Shown in pieces: positions 45,409 to 53,398 of a stretch of 64,000 bases of DNA. Location of the stretch: the NCBI RefSeq assembly GCF_003020115.1, contig NZ_PYFX01000003.1, positions 744,001 through 808,000 on the forward strand. The letters are read 5' to 3'. The DNA is from Bradyrhizobium sp. MOS002. GTDB lineage: Bacteria > Pseudomonadota > Alphaproteobacteria > Rhizobiales > Xanthobacteraceae. A program made the translations under genes and the position numbers. Each line of letters opens with the position of its first letter. The first letter of the stretch is position 1. The notes under the pieces are model-generated. The model saw nothing but the letters and a program-made list of their open reading frames with translations, did no database searches and had not been told where the DNA came from.

Positions 45409-46179
45409 ATGAACGACCGCAAGATCCCAGTGACCGAGGACGAACTGCACGCCTATGTCGACGGCGAGCTGCCGGCCGAGCGCCGCGCCGACGTCGAGGC
45501 CTGGCTTGCCGCGCAGCCTGAGGATGGCGAGCGCGTGCAGTCCTGGCGCGCCATGGCCGAGATGCTGCACGCCCGCTACGATTCCGTCGCCCAGGAGCCG
45601 GTGCCGGCGCGGCTGGAGCTCGAACGGCTGGAGCGCCGCCCGCGGCACTGGTTCTATGGCGCCGCCGCGGCCGTGCTGGTGGCCTTCGTCGCCGGCGGCA
45701 CCGCTGGCTGGCTGGCGCATGGCGCCGCCAACGCGCCCTCGACCTTCCAGAGTTTTACGACTGACGCGCTCGACGCCCATCGCCTCTATGTCGTCGAGGT
45801 TCGCCATCCCGTCGAGGTCGGCGGCAACGAGCGCGACCACCTCCAGGCCTGGCTGACCAGACGCTGCGGCTGGACCGTGTTTGCACCGAACCTGGAGGCG
45901 AGTGGATTGAAGCTCGTCGGTGGCCGGCTCTTGCCGGGGCCGAACGGCCCGGCGTCGTTCCTGATGTATGAGGGCGCCTCGGGCGAGCGATACACGATCT
46001 ACACCGCCAAGACCGAGAACGGCGCGACGCAGATGCGCTACGCCAGAACGGACAAGGACGAAGCGCTGTTCTGGGCCGAGCGCGGCGTCGGCTACGTCGT
46101 CAGCGGTGGCAGCGACCGGGATCGGCTGACCAAAGTGGCGCAGGCGGTCTACGACCAGGCAGAGAAAAACGGCACCTAG
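45409..46179 (+). CDS. Membrane anti-sigma factor
   Basis: A 256-aa protein with an N-terminal sigma-binding domain (TEDELHAYVDGELPAERRADVEAWL, residues 10-33), one membrane helix at residues 82-103 (WFYGAAAAVLVAFVAGGTAGWL) and a periplasmic domain of about 150 residues. It lacks the Cys pair of zinc anti-sigma factors. The ATG at 45409 is the natural start. It pairs with the ECF factor just upstream. Envelope stress may be sensed by the periplasmic part, which has one Cys (RRCGW). Confidence 0.87.
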   Translation: MNDRKIPVTEDELHAYVDGELPAERRADVEAWLAAQPEDGERVQSWRAMAEMLHARYDSVAQEPVPARLELERLERRPRHWFYGAAAAVLVAFVAGGTAGWLAHGAANAPSTFQSFTTDALDAHRLYVVEVRHPVEVGGNERDHLQAWLTRRCGWTVFAPNLEASGLKLVGGRLLPGPNGPASFLMYEGASGERYTIYTAKTENGATQMRYARTDKDEALFWAERGVGYVVSGGSDRDRLTKVAQAVYDQAEKNGT

Positions 46180-46589
46180 ACGAGCACGCAGACGCGGTGC
46201 CTCGATTCCGACATTGAAAATTTGGAATGAAGACATCGGCGCGTCTCATTATCGCACCGGATGATCACGCGAAAATGAGCGGCGTTCGATCCGCCGATCG
46301 ACGCGGGCGGCCTCGATTGGGGTTTTTGGTACCGCGCTGGTCCCCCTCTCGAGGCCGCACCTTTTTATCGGCTGCCCCGCCGGACAACCGACACGTCGAG
46401 CACGTGAGCCAAGACGGGCTACCACGCCTCGGAAATATGACGAGCATCATCTCGATGGACGACGCTCTCAGTCTTTAGGAGAACCCCTTCAGCTGCCAAT
46501 CTCGCCCAAAAAGCGCGACACATCGCGCTTTAGCTCTTGTTTGCACATGATCGTTTCGGAAAACGCTACACGCTTTTTCGGATCACGCT
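46180..46589. other. Gap between anti-sigma and DnaJ-like genes
   Basis: This 410-bp gap has no gene I can defend. A frame of 83 codons at 46227-46478 starts with ATG but has no ribosome site, and its basic, Pro-rich product has no recognisable pattern. The last 45 bp hold a GATCGTTT...GGATCA repeat. Confidence 0.5.
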
Positions 46590-46592
46590 TTA
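46545..46592. repeat. Intergenic repeat, ATGATCGTTT...GGATCACGC type
   Basis: It starts ATGATCGTTTCGGAAAACGCT and ends GGATCACGCTTTAG, so its ends are partly mirrored. A longer relative with the same outer parts is at 48829-48893. It runs up to the 3' end of the DnaJ-like gene. Confidence 0.55.
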
Positions 46593-47549
46593 GCCAAACC
46601 CGCTACGTGGATTGTAGGGGTGCTGGTCCCGCCACTTCTCCATCAATGCTTCAAGCTCGGCGTCGTTCCCGTCCGGTAGCATAATCCTGACGGTAACGAA
46701 GAGATCCCCGGTTCCGCCAGCTTTTGGCAATCCTTTGCCCTTAAGGCGGAAGGTCCGGCCGCTCGAGGTGTTCTGCGGGACCGAAAGCTCCACGGCATTG
46801 CCGAGGGTGGGCACGCGGACCTTGCCGCCAAGCACCGCCTCGTAGAGCGTGACCGGCATGTCGATCCGGAGATCGGCGCCCTCGATCTTGAAGAACGGAT
46901 GCGGCGCGATGCCGATCGTGATCAGGAGATCGCCCGGCGGATGGCCCTGAGCGCTCTCGCCCTGTCCCCGCAACCGGATCTGCTGACCCTCGGTCACGCC
47001 GGCCGGAATCTTGACGTTGAGTTCCTTGCCATTCGGTAGCCGGACGCGCTTCTCGCCGCCCTTGACCGCCTCTTCCAGCGAGACGGTCATGGCGACAGTG
47101 ACGTCGAGATCGAGCCCGATCCCGCCGGTGTCGAACTCGAACTGGGCACCGCCGCCGGCCCCGGGGCGCGGACGCTGCCCACCGCCGAACATGCTGTTGA
47201 GAATGTCCTCGAACGCGCCGCCGCCGGGACCAGGGCCCGCACCGCCACCGCGGAACGTATGGCTCTCGAACCCGCCAGGACCCGCGCGACCGCGCGGCCC
47301 GCCGCCCGGAAAGCCCTGGAAGCGCGGCTTGCCGTCGGCGTCGATCTCGCCGCGGTCGAATTGCTTGCGCTTGTCCTCGTCGCCGAGGATCTCGTTGGCC
47401 GTATTGAGCTCTGCGAAGCGCTCGGCCGCCTTCGGGTCGTTCTTGTTGCTGTCGGGATGGTGCTTCTTGGCAAGCTTGCGATAGGCGCTCTTGATCGCGG
47501 CAGCGTTGGCGCTCCGCGGCACCCCCAAGACCTCATAGGGGTCGCGCAT
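46590..47549 (-). CDS. DnaJ-like chaperone, CbpA type (no zinc finger)
   Basis: A 319-aa Hsp40. The J domain (residues 1-70) has the HPD motif (H31-P32-D33) that stimulates DnaK. A Gly/Pro-rich linker follows at 75-140 ([15 protein letters not shown]). The C-terminal substrate domains begin with [26 protein letters not shown] and hold LRLRGQGE-like and [17 protein letters not shown] segments. The CXXCXGXG zinc repeats are absent, so it is a class B/CbpA-like DnaJ. Its partner DnaK is not in the window. Confidence 0.92.
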   Translation of the reverse strand: MRDPYEVLGVPRSANAAAIKSAYRKLAKKHHPDSNKNDPKAAERFAELNTANEILGDEDKRKQFDRGEIDADGKPRFQGFPGGGPRGRAGPGGFESHTFRGGGAGPGPGGGAFEDILNSMFGGGQRPRPGAGGGAQFEFDTGGIGLDLDVTVAMTVSLEEAVKGGEKRVRLPNGKELNVKIPAGVTEGQQIRLRGQGESAQGHPPGDLLITIGIAPHPFFKIEGADLRIDMPVTLYEAVLGGKVRVPTLGNAVELSVPQNTSSGRTFRLKGKGLPKAGGTGDLFVTVRIMLPDGNDAELEALMEKWRDQHPYNPRSGFG

Positions 47550-47658
47550 CCGTCACGTCTCCTTCAAGAAATCGAATTGTTCAAAGGGCTCCCCGCCCCA
47601 CCTGAGCCTCATGTGGGGGGCGAGTGGTATTTTTGCAACTAGCCTAGTGAAGCGATTC

Positions 47659-48060
47659 CTAGCTCCGCCATGGCTTTAGCGTATGAATCTCCCAACTGCC
47701 ACGGCTGCTTTGGCAGCCGGCGCCCTGGAGCCAGCTTTCAGTGCTGCCGTTGACGTAGCTCGCCAGGAAGTCGCGGCACTTGCGGCCGTCCTCGGCGGCA
47801 TAGGATTGCGCGATCGGCGTGACCGAACCGCGCGCCCCGGTTTCCGGGTTCTCCCAATGCTGACTGGAATCCTTGTCGTTCTTGCTGAGGACGTCGGACG
47901 CGGCGTTGCGGGCGAAGGCGAGATCGGTGTCGGTCGGGGCCTTGGCCGGCATTGCGATCGAGCCGGTGAGATCGCTGTCGTCGGCTTTGGCGTAGGCACT
48001 CTTGTCGTTGCGGGAAAAGCTGCAACCGCCGGTGCCGAGCCCGATCAGAATGATCGTCAT
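47659..48060 (-). CDS. RT0821/Lpp0805-type surface (17-kDa-antigen-like) protein
   Basis: A 133-aa envelope protein. Translation from the ATG at 48060 gives MTIILIGLGTGGCSFS, a short hydrophobic start with a Cys at a lipobox-like place. The C-terminal block GRKCRDFLASYVNGSTESWLQGAGCQSSRGSWEI matches the rickettsial 17-kDa-type domain with two conserved Cys. The same frame is open to 48216, but that would overlap pdxH. No ribosome site is clear, so the start is uncertain. It is divergent to pdxH; the segment near 48110 is AT-rich (TATATAGGG) and may hold a promoter. Confidence 0.75.
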   Translation of the reverse strand: MTIILIGLGTGGCSFSRNDKSAYAKADDSDLTGSIAMPAKAPTDTDLAFARNAASDVLSKNDKDSSQHWENPETGARGSVTPIAQSYAAEDGRKCRDFLASYVNGSTESWLQGAGCQSSRGSWEIHTLKPWRS

Positions 48061-48173
48061 GACGAAGCCGGACGGCCGGATCGCCGATAGGCCAACGCGT
48101 CCCCATACCCTATATAGGGCGGTAGCAGACAACAGCGCGTTTTGGACCGCAGGACGCAACTCGGACCCCAGAC

Positions 48174-48815
48174 ATGACCGACACGACCTCGATGAAACAC
48201 CAGACACCCTTAACATCCGGTGATTTCACCGCCGCCGACGAGCCTTTTGCGCTGTTCGAGGCTTGGCTGAGCGAAGCCATCAAGAGCGAGCCGAACGATC
48301 CGAACGCCATGGCGCTCGCCACCGTCGATGCCGACGGCCTGCCGGACGTGCGCATGGTGCTGATGAAGGGCTTCGATAAAGATGGTTTCGTCTTCTACAG
48401 CCACATCGCCAGCCAGAAGGGCCGCGAACTCGCCGCAAATCCTAAGGCGGCGTTACTTTTTCACTGGAAGTCGCTGCGCCGTCAGGTGCGCATCCGCGGC
48501 AACGTGACGCCGGTGAGCGAGGCCGAGGCCGACGCCTATTTCGCCACCCGCCCGAAGCAGGCGCAGATCGGCGCCTGGGCGAGCAAGCAGTCGCAAGAGC
48601 TCGAGAGCCGCTTCGCCTTCGAGCAGGCGATCGCCAAGGTCGCCGCCAAGCACATCATCGGCGAGGTGCCGCGTCCGCCGGGCTGGAGCGGCTGGCGTAT
48701 CACGCCGTCGCGTATCGAGTTCTGGCACGACCGCCCATTCCGCCTGCACGACCGCATCGAATTTCGCCGTGACGCGGCCGGCCAGAAATGGTCCAAGACG
48801 CGCATGTATCCCTAG
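48174..48815 (+). CDS. pdxH: Pyridoxamine 5'-phosphate oxidase
   Basis: A 213-aa FMN enzyme that makes pyridoxal 5'-phosphate from the amine or alcohol form. Blocks are [68 protein letters not shown] and, near the C-terminus, [31 protein letters not shown] (quoted in part). The length is standard. The ATG at 48174 follows AACTCGGACCCCAGAC, a weak site. It is followed, beyond a repeat, by an SDR gene. Confidence 0.95.
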   Translation: MTDTTSMKHQTPLTSGDFTAADEPFALFEAWLSEAIKSEPNDPNAMALATVDADGLPDVRMVLMKGFDKDGFVFYSHIASQKGRELAANPKAALLFHWKSLRRQVRIRGNVTPVSEAEADAYFATRPKQAQIGAWASKQSQELESRFAFEQAIAKVAAKHIIGEVPRPPGWSGWRITPSRIEFWHDRPFRLHDRIEFRRDAAGQKWSKTRMYP

Positions 48816-48828
48816 TATTTTGTTCGAC

Positions 48829-48893
48829 CATGATCCTTTGGGAAAGCCGCTGCACGCTTTGCGCTAAGGCGGCCCTCCGGGTCCGGATCATGC
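48829..48893. repeat. Intergenic repeat, ATGATCCTTT...GGATCATGC type
   Basis: It begins ATGATCCTTTGGGAAAGCCG and ends GGTCCGGATCATGC. Its outer parts equal those of the 46545 copy, with an additional GC-rich middle. It lies between the pdxH stop and the SDR start. Confidence 0.6.
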
Positions 48894-48912
48894 TCCAACC
48901 TGAAAGACCTTC

Positions 48913-49665
48913 ATGCCGCAGCATTCCAACGCGCCTCGCCGTACGCTGCTCCTGACCGGGGCGAGCCGCGGCATCGGCCATGCCACCGTCATCCGATTTT
49001 CCTCGGCCGGTTGGCGCGTGATCACCTGCTCGCGACATCCGTTCCCGGAGGATTGTCCCTGGGACGCAGGCCCTGAGGACCATATCCAAGTCGACCTCGC
49101 CACCCCCGCCGATACCACCCGCGCGATCTCCGACATCCGCGACCGTCTCGAAGGCGGCATGCTGCATGCGCTGGTCAACAACGCCGCGATCTCACCGAAG
49201 GGCGCCGGCGGCTCCAGGCTCGGCTCGATCGACACCGACCTCGACACCTGGACGCACGTGTTCAACGTCAACTTCTTCGCGCCGATCATGATGGCGCGCG
49301 GGCTGATCGAGGAACTGAAGACGGCCAAGGGCTCTGTCGTGAACGTCACCTCGATCGCGGGCTCGCGCGTGCATCCCTTCGCGGGCGCCGCCTACGCCAC
49401 CTCGAAGGCCGCGCTGGCATCCCTGACGCGCGAGATGGCCTCCGATTTCGGCCGCGTCGGCGTGCGCGTCAACGCGATAGCGCCGGGCGAGATCGACACC
49501 TCGATCCTGTCGCCGGGCACCGAGAAGATCGTCGACCAGCAGATCCCGATGCACCGGCTCGGCACGCCCGACGAGGTCGCCAAGATCATCTACGTGCTGT
49601 GTACGGACACCAGTTCTTACGTCAACGGCGCCGAGATCCACATCAACGGCGGCCAGCACGTCTAG
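48913..49665 (+). CDS. SDR family oxidoreductase
   Basis: A 250-aa short-chain dehydrogenase/reductase. The cofactor motif TGASRGIGHATVIRF (TGxxxGIG) starts at residue 15, NNAAIS follows near residue 91, and the catalytic triad Ser-Tyr-Lys is in TSIAGS...YATSKAALASLTREMA. The C-terminal NGAEIHINGGQHV is typical of this classical group. The specific alcohol or ketone is not known. The upstream gap has only a repeat, so it probably has its own promoter within it. Confidence 0.92.
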   Translation: MPQHSNAPRRTLLLTGASRGIGHATVIRFSSAGWRVITCSRHPFPEDCPWDAGPEDHIQVDLATPADTTRAISDIRDRLEGGMLHALVNNAAISPKGAGGSRLGSIDTDLDTWTHVFNVNFFAPIMMARGLIEELKTAKGSVVNVTSIAGSRVHPFAGAAYATSKAALASLTREMASDFGRVGVRVNAIAPGEIDTSILSPGTEKIVDQQIPMHRLGTPDEVAKIIYVLCTDTSSYVNGAEIHINGGQHV

Positions 49666-49675
49666 GCAAGCTATC

Positions 49676-49694
49676 ATTGCGAGCTCCTCGCAAT
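49676..49694. repeat. ATTGCGAG-CTC-CTCGCAAT hairpin after the SDR gene
   Basis: A perfect 8-bp stem lies 10 bp after the SDR stop, and the following 70 bp (AAGCAAGGCGATCCAG...) look like a common rhizobial intergenic repeat. It may act as a transcript end for both convergent genes. Confidence 0.55.
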
Positions 49695-49777
49695 GGCTGA
49701 TTGGAAAAAACGCCGGGGAAGCAAGGCGATCCAGATGACGCCGCCGCAAGACCTGGATCGCCCTTAGCTTCCGGTGC

Positions 49778-49996
49778 TCAATCGAGTCGAATCCGACGTG
49801 ACCTCTCGCGTGGCTGCGGAGCGGCCGTGCTGATTGCAGTCGAGCAATCGTCGTCGTTCTCGCCGTCGAGCAGCGGAGCACCACAGTGCCGGCACATGCG
49901 TGCCGACATCGACGACGCCTTGCCGCTCGTCACGACGTGGCGATAGCTCGCCAGATCGATGACGTTGGGGGGCGTCGTTATGTGTTTTTCAACCAT
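49778..49996 (-). CDS. Small zinc-ribbon-like protein (72 aa)
   Basis: A 72-aa protein with MCRHCGAPLLDGENDDDCS: a C-x2-C pair and a third Cys 14 residues on, which suggests half of a zinc ribbon or a redox motif. The N-terminal part (PPNVIDLASYRHVVTSGK) looks helical and the C-terminal tail (PQPRERSRRIRLD) is basic. The start at 49996 is the only ATG. Its function is unknown; small proteins of this kind are widespread in Bradyrhizobium. Confidence 0.6.
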   Translation of the reverse strand: MVEKHITTPPNVIDLASYRHVVTSGKASSMSARMCRHCGAPLLDGENDDDCSTAISTAAPQPRERSRRIRLD

Positions 49997-50182
49997 GGCT
50001 GTTCCTCGCGGCTTACCTGCTCCTTATCGCAGACAAGTTTCGCGCAAACGTTCAGCCCACCGCTCAAATTTTACCGGAGGAATTGGGGCGGCGAGCAGAC
50101 ATCGCCGTGCGGCCGCAATCCCGCTCTATTCTGCGACACCAGACACCGTGTCTCTGCGTCCGGCGTAAGGTCTCGGTAGCTA

Positions 50183-51160
50183 TTACAGCCACTTCTTCCA
50201 CTTGAAGATCCAGTACGGAACGATCGCCGCAATCAGCATCAAGACCAGCGCGAACGGATAACCGTGCACCCATTCGAGTTCCGGCATCGACTTGAAGTTC
50301 ATGCCGTAGATCGAGGCGATCAGCGTCGGCGGCATCAGGACAACGGCCATGACCGAAAACAGCTTGATGATGTTGTTCTGCTCGAGATTGACGACGCCGA
50401 GCATGGCGTCGAGCACGAAGGTGATCTTGCTGGAGAGGTAGGAGGCGTGGTCGGTCAGCGAGACGACGTCGCGCTGCATGGTCTTGAGCTGCTCGCGCAT
50501 GTCCTTCGACCATTTCACGCCCTCCACCACCGCCGAGAGGAAGGCGACGACGCGGCCGATCGAGACCAGGCTCTCGCGAACCTTGGAGGTCAGGTCGCCC
50601 TTGCGGCCGATTGAGATCAGGATTTGCGAATATTGCTTGGCGTGACCGTGGCGCTCGCTCTCCGGCTCGAAGATGTCATGGGAGACCTGGTCGATCTCGG
50701 CGCCGCAGCGCTCCAGGATGTCGGCGCAGCGGTCGATCACGGCATCGAGCAGCTCCATCAGCACCATCTCGCCCGTGATGGCCGGCGCGCAGGAACGGGC
50801 CAGCTTGGCTTCCACCAGGGCGAAGGGCTTGGGCTGGTCGTAGCGCACCGTCACCAGACGATGGTCGCCGAGAATGAAGGTGACGGCCGTGGTCCTGGGC
50901 ATGTCGGTATCGGATTGGCACATCAGCGTCGCGGTCATGTAGCGCGCGCCGTTCTCCATATAGAGGCGGCTGGAGATCTCGATCTCCTGCATGTCCTCCC
51001 GGGTCGGGATGGCGATCCCCGAGAGCTTCTCGACTGCTTTGTCCTCGGCCGCGGTCGGGTTGACCAGGTCGATCCAGACCGCATGCTCCGGGACTGCCGC
51101 GAGATCATCGACGATGGCCTTCTTGAGCGAGGACTCGGAGGGAACGAACACAGAAAACAT
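50183..51160 (-). CDS. corA: Magnesium/cobalt transporter CorA family
   Basis: A 325-aa ion channel subunit that forms pentamers in the inner membrane. The signature GMN is in IASIYGMNFKSMPELEW near residue 290, between the two C-terminal helices (IIKLFSVMAVVLMPPTLIA and YPFALVLMLIAAIVPYWIF). The cytoplasmic domain holds long helices with heptad patterns. The basic C-terminus KWKKWL is typical. The gene is transcribed away from the L,D-transpeptidase gene, with 336 bp between. Confidence 0.95.
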   Translation of the reverse strand: MFSVFVPSESSLKKAIVDDLAAVPEHAVWIDLVNPTAAEDKAVEKLSGIAIPTREDMQEIEISSRLYMENGARYMTATLMCQSDTDMPRTTAVTFILGDHRLVTVRYDQPKPFALVEAKLARSCAPAITGEMVLMELLDAVIDRCADILERCGAEIDQVSHDIFEPESERHGHAKQYSQILISIGRKGDLTSKVRESLVSIGRVVAFLSAVVEGVKWSKDMREQLKTMQRDVVSLTDHASYLSSKITFVLDAMLGVVNLEQNNIIKLFSVMAVVLMPPTLIASIYGMNFKSMPELEWVHGYPFALVLMLIAAIVPYWIFKWKKWL

Positions 51161-51496
51161 GCACTACTCCAGCAAGGGCCTGCGACAGACTGACAGCCCT
51201 TAGCGCGATTCTGACAAGTTGATGATGACAAGCACATTAACGGAACGTTTGCATTTGTGGCGGCCCCATGGCCCAACTGTGGCATGGAATCGACACATGG
51301 CCCGTTTTGCCTAGAAACCGACTCTGGCCCGCAAAACTTGCGGCAGAAAAGCCACAGGTAAGGTCTTGCAGCGCGGGAGAAGCTTCGTAAGGCTGGAATT
51401 GTGGCAGATTTCAACGATAATAGAGCCAACGGAATCGTGGAAATCGGGCTTGCTCAAGCCCCACGAAAGTTTGTTGTTGTCGATTGGAACCAAATC
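51161..51496. other. Gap between corA and L,D-transpeptidase genes
   Basis: A 336-bp divergent promoter region. It is moderately AT-rich (ACATTAACGGAACGTTTGC near 51233-51251). An M-box or other Mg riboswitch for corA is not visible. I see no gene or repeat in it beyond a frame that simply extends the transpeptidase gene upstream. Confidence 0.5.
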
Positions 51497-52183
51497 ATGT
51501 CGTCGCTGAAAGTTACGCTGGGTATTTTGGCCGCTGGCCTGATGCTGTCGGGCTGCATGCAGGCCACGCATTTTGAAGCGACCGACACCAAGGCCTTCAA
51601 GCCGAAGGACAAGGAACTCCTTGCCAAGGTTCGGTACGAGAACACCCCGGTCGCAGAGCCGTTCCGCCGCGCCATTGTCGAGTACCACCGCAAGGAATCG
51701 CCGGGCTCGATCGTGGTCGATTCCGACAACCATTACCTCTACTACGTCCTGGATGGCGGCAAGGCGATCCGCTACGGCATCACCGTCGGTGAAGAAGCCA
51801 TGGCTTGGTCCGGCATTGCCAAGGTCGGCAGCATGACCGAATGGCCGGCCTGGCACCCGACCCCCGGCGAGATTTCGCGCCTGGGCGTGCCCACCTTCGT
51901 CGCCCCCGGTCCGGACAATCCGATGGGCTCGCGCGCGATGTATCTCTATTCCGGTGGCAAGGACACGTTGTTCCGCATTCACGGCACCAATCAGCCGGAA
52001 TATATCGGCGCCTCGATCTCGTCGGGCTGCATCCGCCTGACCAACGAGGATGCGATCGACCTCTATGGTCGGGTCAAGGTCGGCACCATCGTCGTGGTGC
52101 TCGAGCCCAAGCATGGCGACTCGCCCTACAATTCGCGCCTTGCACTCGGCGGCAGCCAAACCGGCCAGGCGGGCAGCTACTGA
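51497..52183 (+). CDS. L,D-transpeptidase (YkuD domain) lipoprotein
   Basis: A 228-aa cell-wall enzyme that makes 3-3 crosslinks or anchors proteins to peptidoglycan. The start at 51497 (MSSLKVTLGILAAGLMLSGC) gives a signal with lipobox LSGC. The YkuD catalytic motif is in FRIHGTNQPEYIGASISSGCIRLTNED: His, the SxGC pattern with catalytic Cys, and Arg. An upstream in-frame start at 51401 would put 32 residues before the signal. A perfect terminator follows at 52208. It is probably attached to the periplasmic face of the outer or inner membrane. Confidence 0.93.
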   Translation: MSSLKVTLGILAAGLMLSGCMQATHFEATDTKAFKPKDKELLAKVRYENTPVAEPFRRAIVEYHRKESPGSIVVDSDNHYLYYVLDGGKAIRYGITVGEEAMAWSGIAKVGSMTEWPAWHPTPGEISRLGVPTFVAPGPDNPMGSRAMYLYSGGKDTLFRIHGTNQPEYIGASISSGCIRLTNEDAIDLYGRVKVGTIVVVLEPKHGDSPYNSRLALGGSQTGQAGSY

Positions 52184-52207
52184 TCAGGTTCCTGATCTCA
52201 GACATTC

Positions 52208-52238
52208 AAAAGCGCCGGTTTCACCGGCGCTTTTTTGT
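52208..52238. terminator. Intrinsic terminator, bidirectional
   Basis: A perfect 12-bp stem (AAAAGCGCCGGT with ACCGGCGCTTTT, loop TTC) is followed by TT on the plus side and preceded by an A run that serves the minus strand. It lies between the L,D-transpeptidase stop and the end of the convergent extensin-like gene, whose last codons it overlaps. Confidence 0.9.
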
Positions 52239-53333
52239 TGCCGGCTTCTGCGGGCGGGTTTTGTTACCGTCGGCCGCCGGCTTGTCCGCAGGCGCAGGAG
52301 CTTTCTCCTCATCAACTCCCTGCTTGGCTTCGGGCTTCGCTTCGGGTTTGGCGGCGACTTCACGCGGGGGCGCCTCCTCGGGCCGCTCCGCCGGCAGGAG
52401 GGGGGCAAGCTGCGGCAGGGGATCCCAGACGTTCCACTGGCAGATCCGGTAGTCGTTGCGCCGCTGCGCCAGGTCGAGATGGATATGGTCCTCGTGGTAC
52501 CAGTCCGAGCCGGGGCCGAGCACGGTCGAAAAGCGCGAGCAGACCGAATGCAGCACGCGCTCGCGCACCTCGCGCGACATCGTGCGGTCGGTCAGGCCGA
52601 TCGACTGCCCGTTCGCGAGCTTGATGGCGCGCACATCGATCGCGTTGGCCTTGCCGTGCTCGGAGAGCATGGCGCCGACAACGCGGTTGCGGCCGCGGCA
52701 CTCGAAGCTGTCGAAATTGTCGAGATCGCTAATGGTCGAGCCGAGGCTCGCGGCCAGCGGCACCACGTCCTTGCGCACCCAATCGGCGATTGCGGACGCC
52801 ATTGTGCAGCGGAGGATCGCCGCGGGCTTGACCGCCACCTTGCGTTTGTCCGGCAGCACGATGGCTTCGAGCCGCACCAGATCCTCGCCGCCGCAGGCGC
52901 CGGGGCCGCGGATATCCGGGATCGAGGGCGCGACAGCGATCTCCTCGGTCAGCGCAAGGCGGCATGCCGAGGCCTGCTTCTCGGGCGGGGGCGCCGCCTC
53001 GGCGGGCTTGGTGGCGCCAGGTTTGTCCGCGGAAGGCTTGCCGTCGGTCTCCGGTGGAGCCTCGTCCGATGCCTTGGTAGATGCCTTGGCCGATGCCTTG
53101 GGGGCCTCCTCGGGGCGAGGCCTTGGAAGCGGGATCTTGCCGGAGATATTGGCAGAATGAACCGTCGCGCGCGGCCGTGGTGCAGCAATACCAAAGATAT
53201 CCAGCGGGGACCCATATTTGCGCGCCTCTGCCCGATCCGCGAGCCCGAGCGCGACGGTAACCATTGCCGCGCCGACGGACATATAGCCGCGACAAGACCA
53301 TTTGCGGCGAAAGGCGGGCAGGCTAAAACTCAT
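52221..53333 (-). CDS. Extensin-like family protein with Pro/Ala/Lys-rich linkers
   Basis: A 370-aa exported or membrane-anchored protein. A signal-like segment (GYMSVGAAMVTVALGLADRAEA) lies at residues 16-40. A long Pro/Ala/Lys linker precedes the extensin-like C-terminal domain (about 120-320) with SEHGKANAIDVRAIKLANG and WYHEDHIHLDLAQRRND, whose Asp and His residues resemble a zinc peptidase of the D-Ala-D-Ala type. The tail is again Pro/Lys-rich. The start at 53333 is preferred to an in-frame Met at 53366. It may act on peptidoglycan next to the L,D-transpeptidase. Confidence 0.85.
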   Translation of the reverse strand: MSFSLPAFRRKWSCRGYMSVGAAMVTVALGLADRAEARKYGSPLDIFGIAAPRPRATVHSANISGKIPLPRPRPEEAPKASAKASTKASDEAPPETDGKPSADKPGATKPAEAAPPPEKQASACRLALTEEIAVAPSIPDIRGPGACGGEDLVRLEAIVLPDKRKVAVKPAAILRCTMASAIADWVRKDVVPLAASLGSTISDLDNFDSFECRGRNRVVGAMLSEHGKANAIDVRAIKLANGQSIGLTDRTMSREVRERVLHSVCSRFSTVLGPGSDWYHEDHIHLDLAQRRNDYRICQWNVWDPLPQLAPLLPAERPEEAPPREVAAKPEAKPEAKQGVDEEKAPAPADKPAADGNKTRPQKPATKKRR

Positions 53334-53398
53334 GACAATTCTTTGGCCCAACGCTGAGAGCGACAATCCGCCCAGCGGCTTCTCGGAGGAACGACGGA

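Noticed and set aside
46227-46478. 83-codon plus-strand frame between the anti-sigma and DnaJ-like genes
   Set aside because: There is no ribosome site, its composition is basic and Pro-rich like out-of-frame high-GC DNA, and no motif is visible.
51161-51496. Mg-sensing riboswitch for corA
   Set aside because: I looked for M-box or ykkC-like stems upstream of corA on the minus strand and saw no conserved blocks. The gap is only moderately AT-rich.
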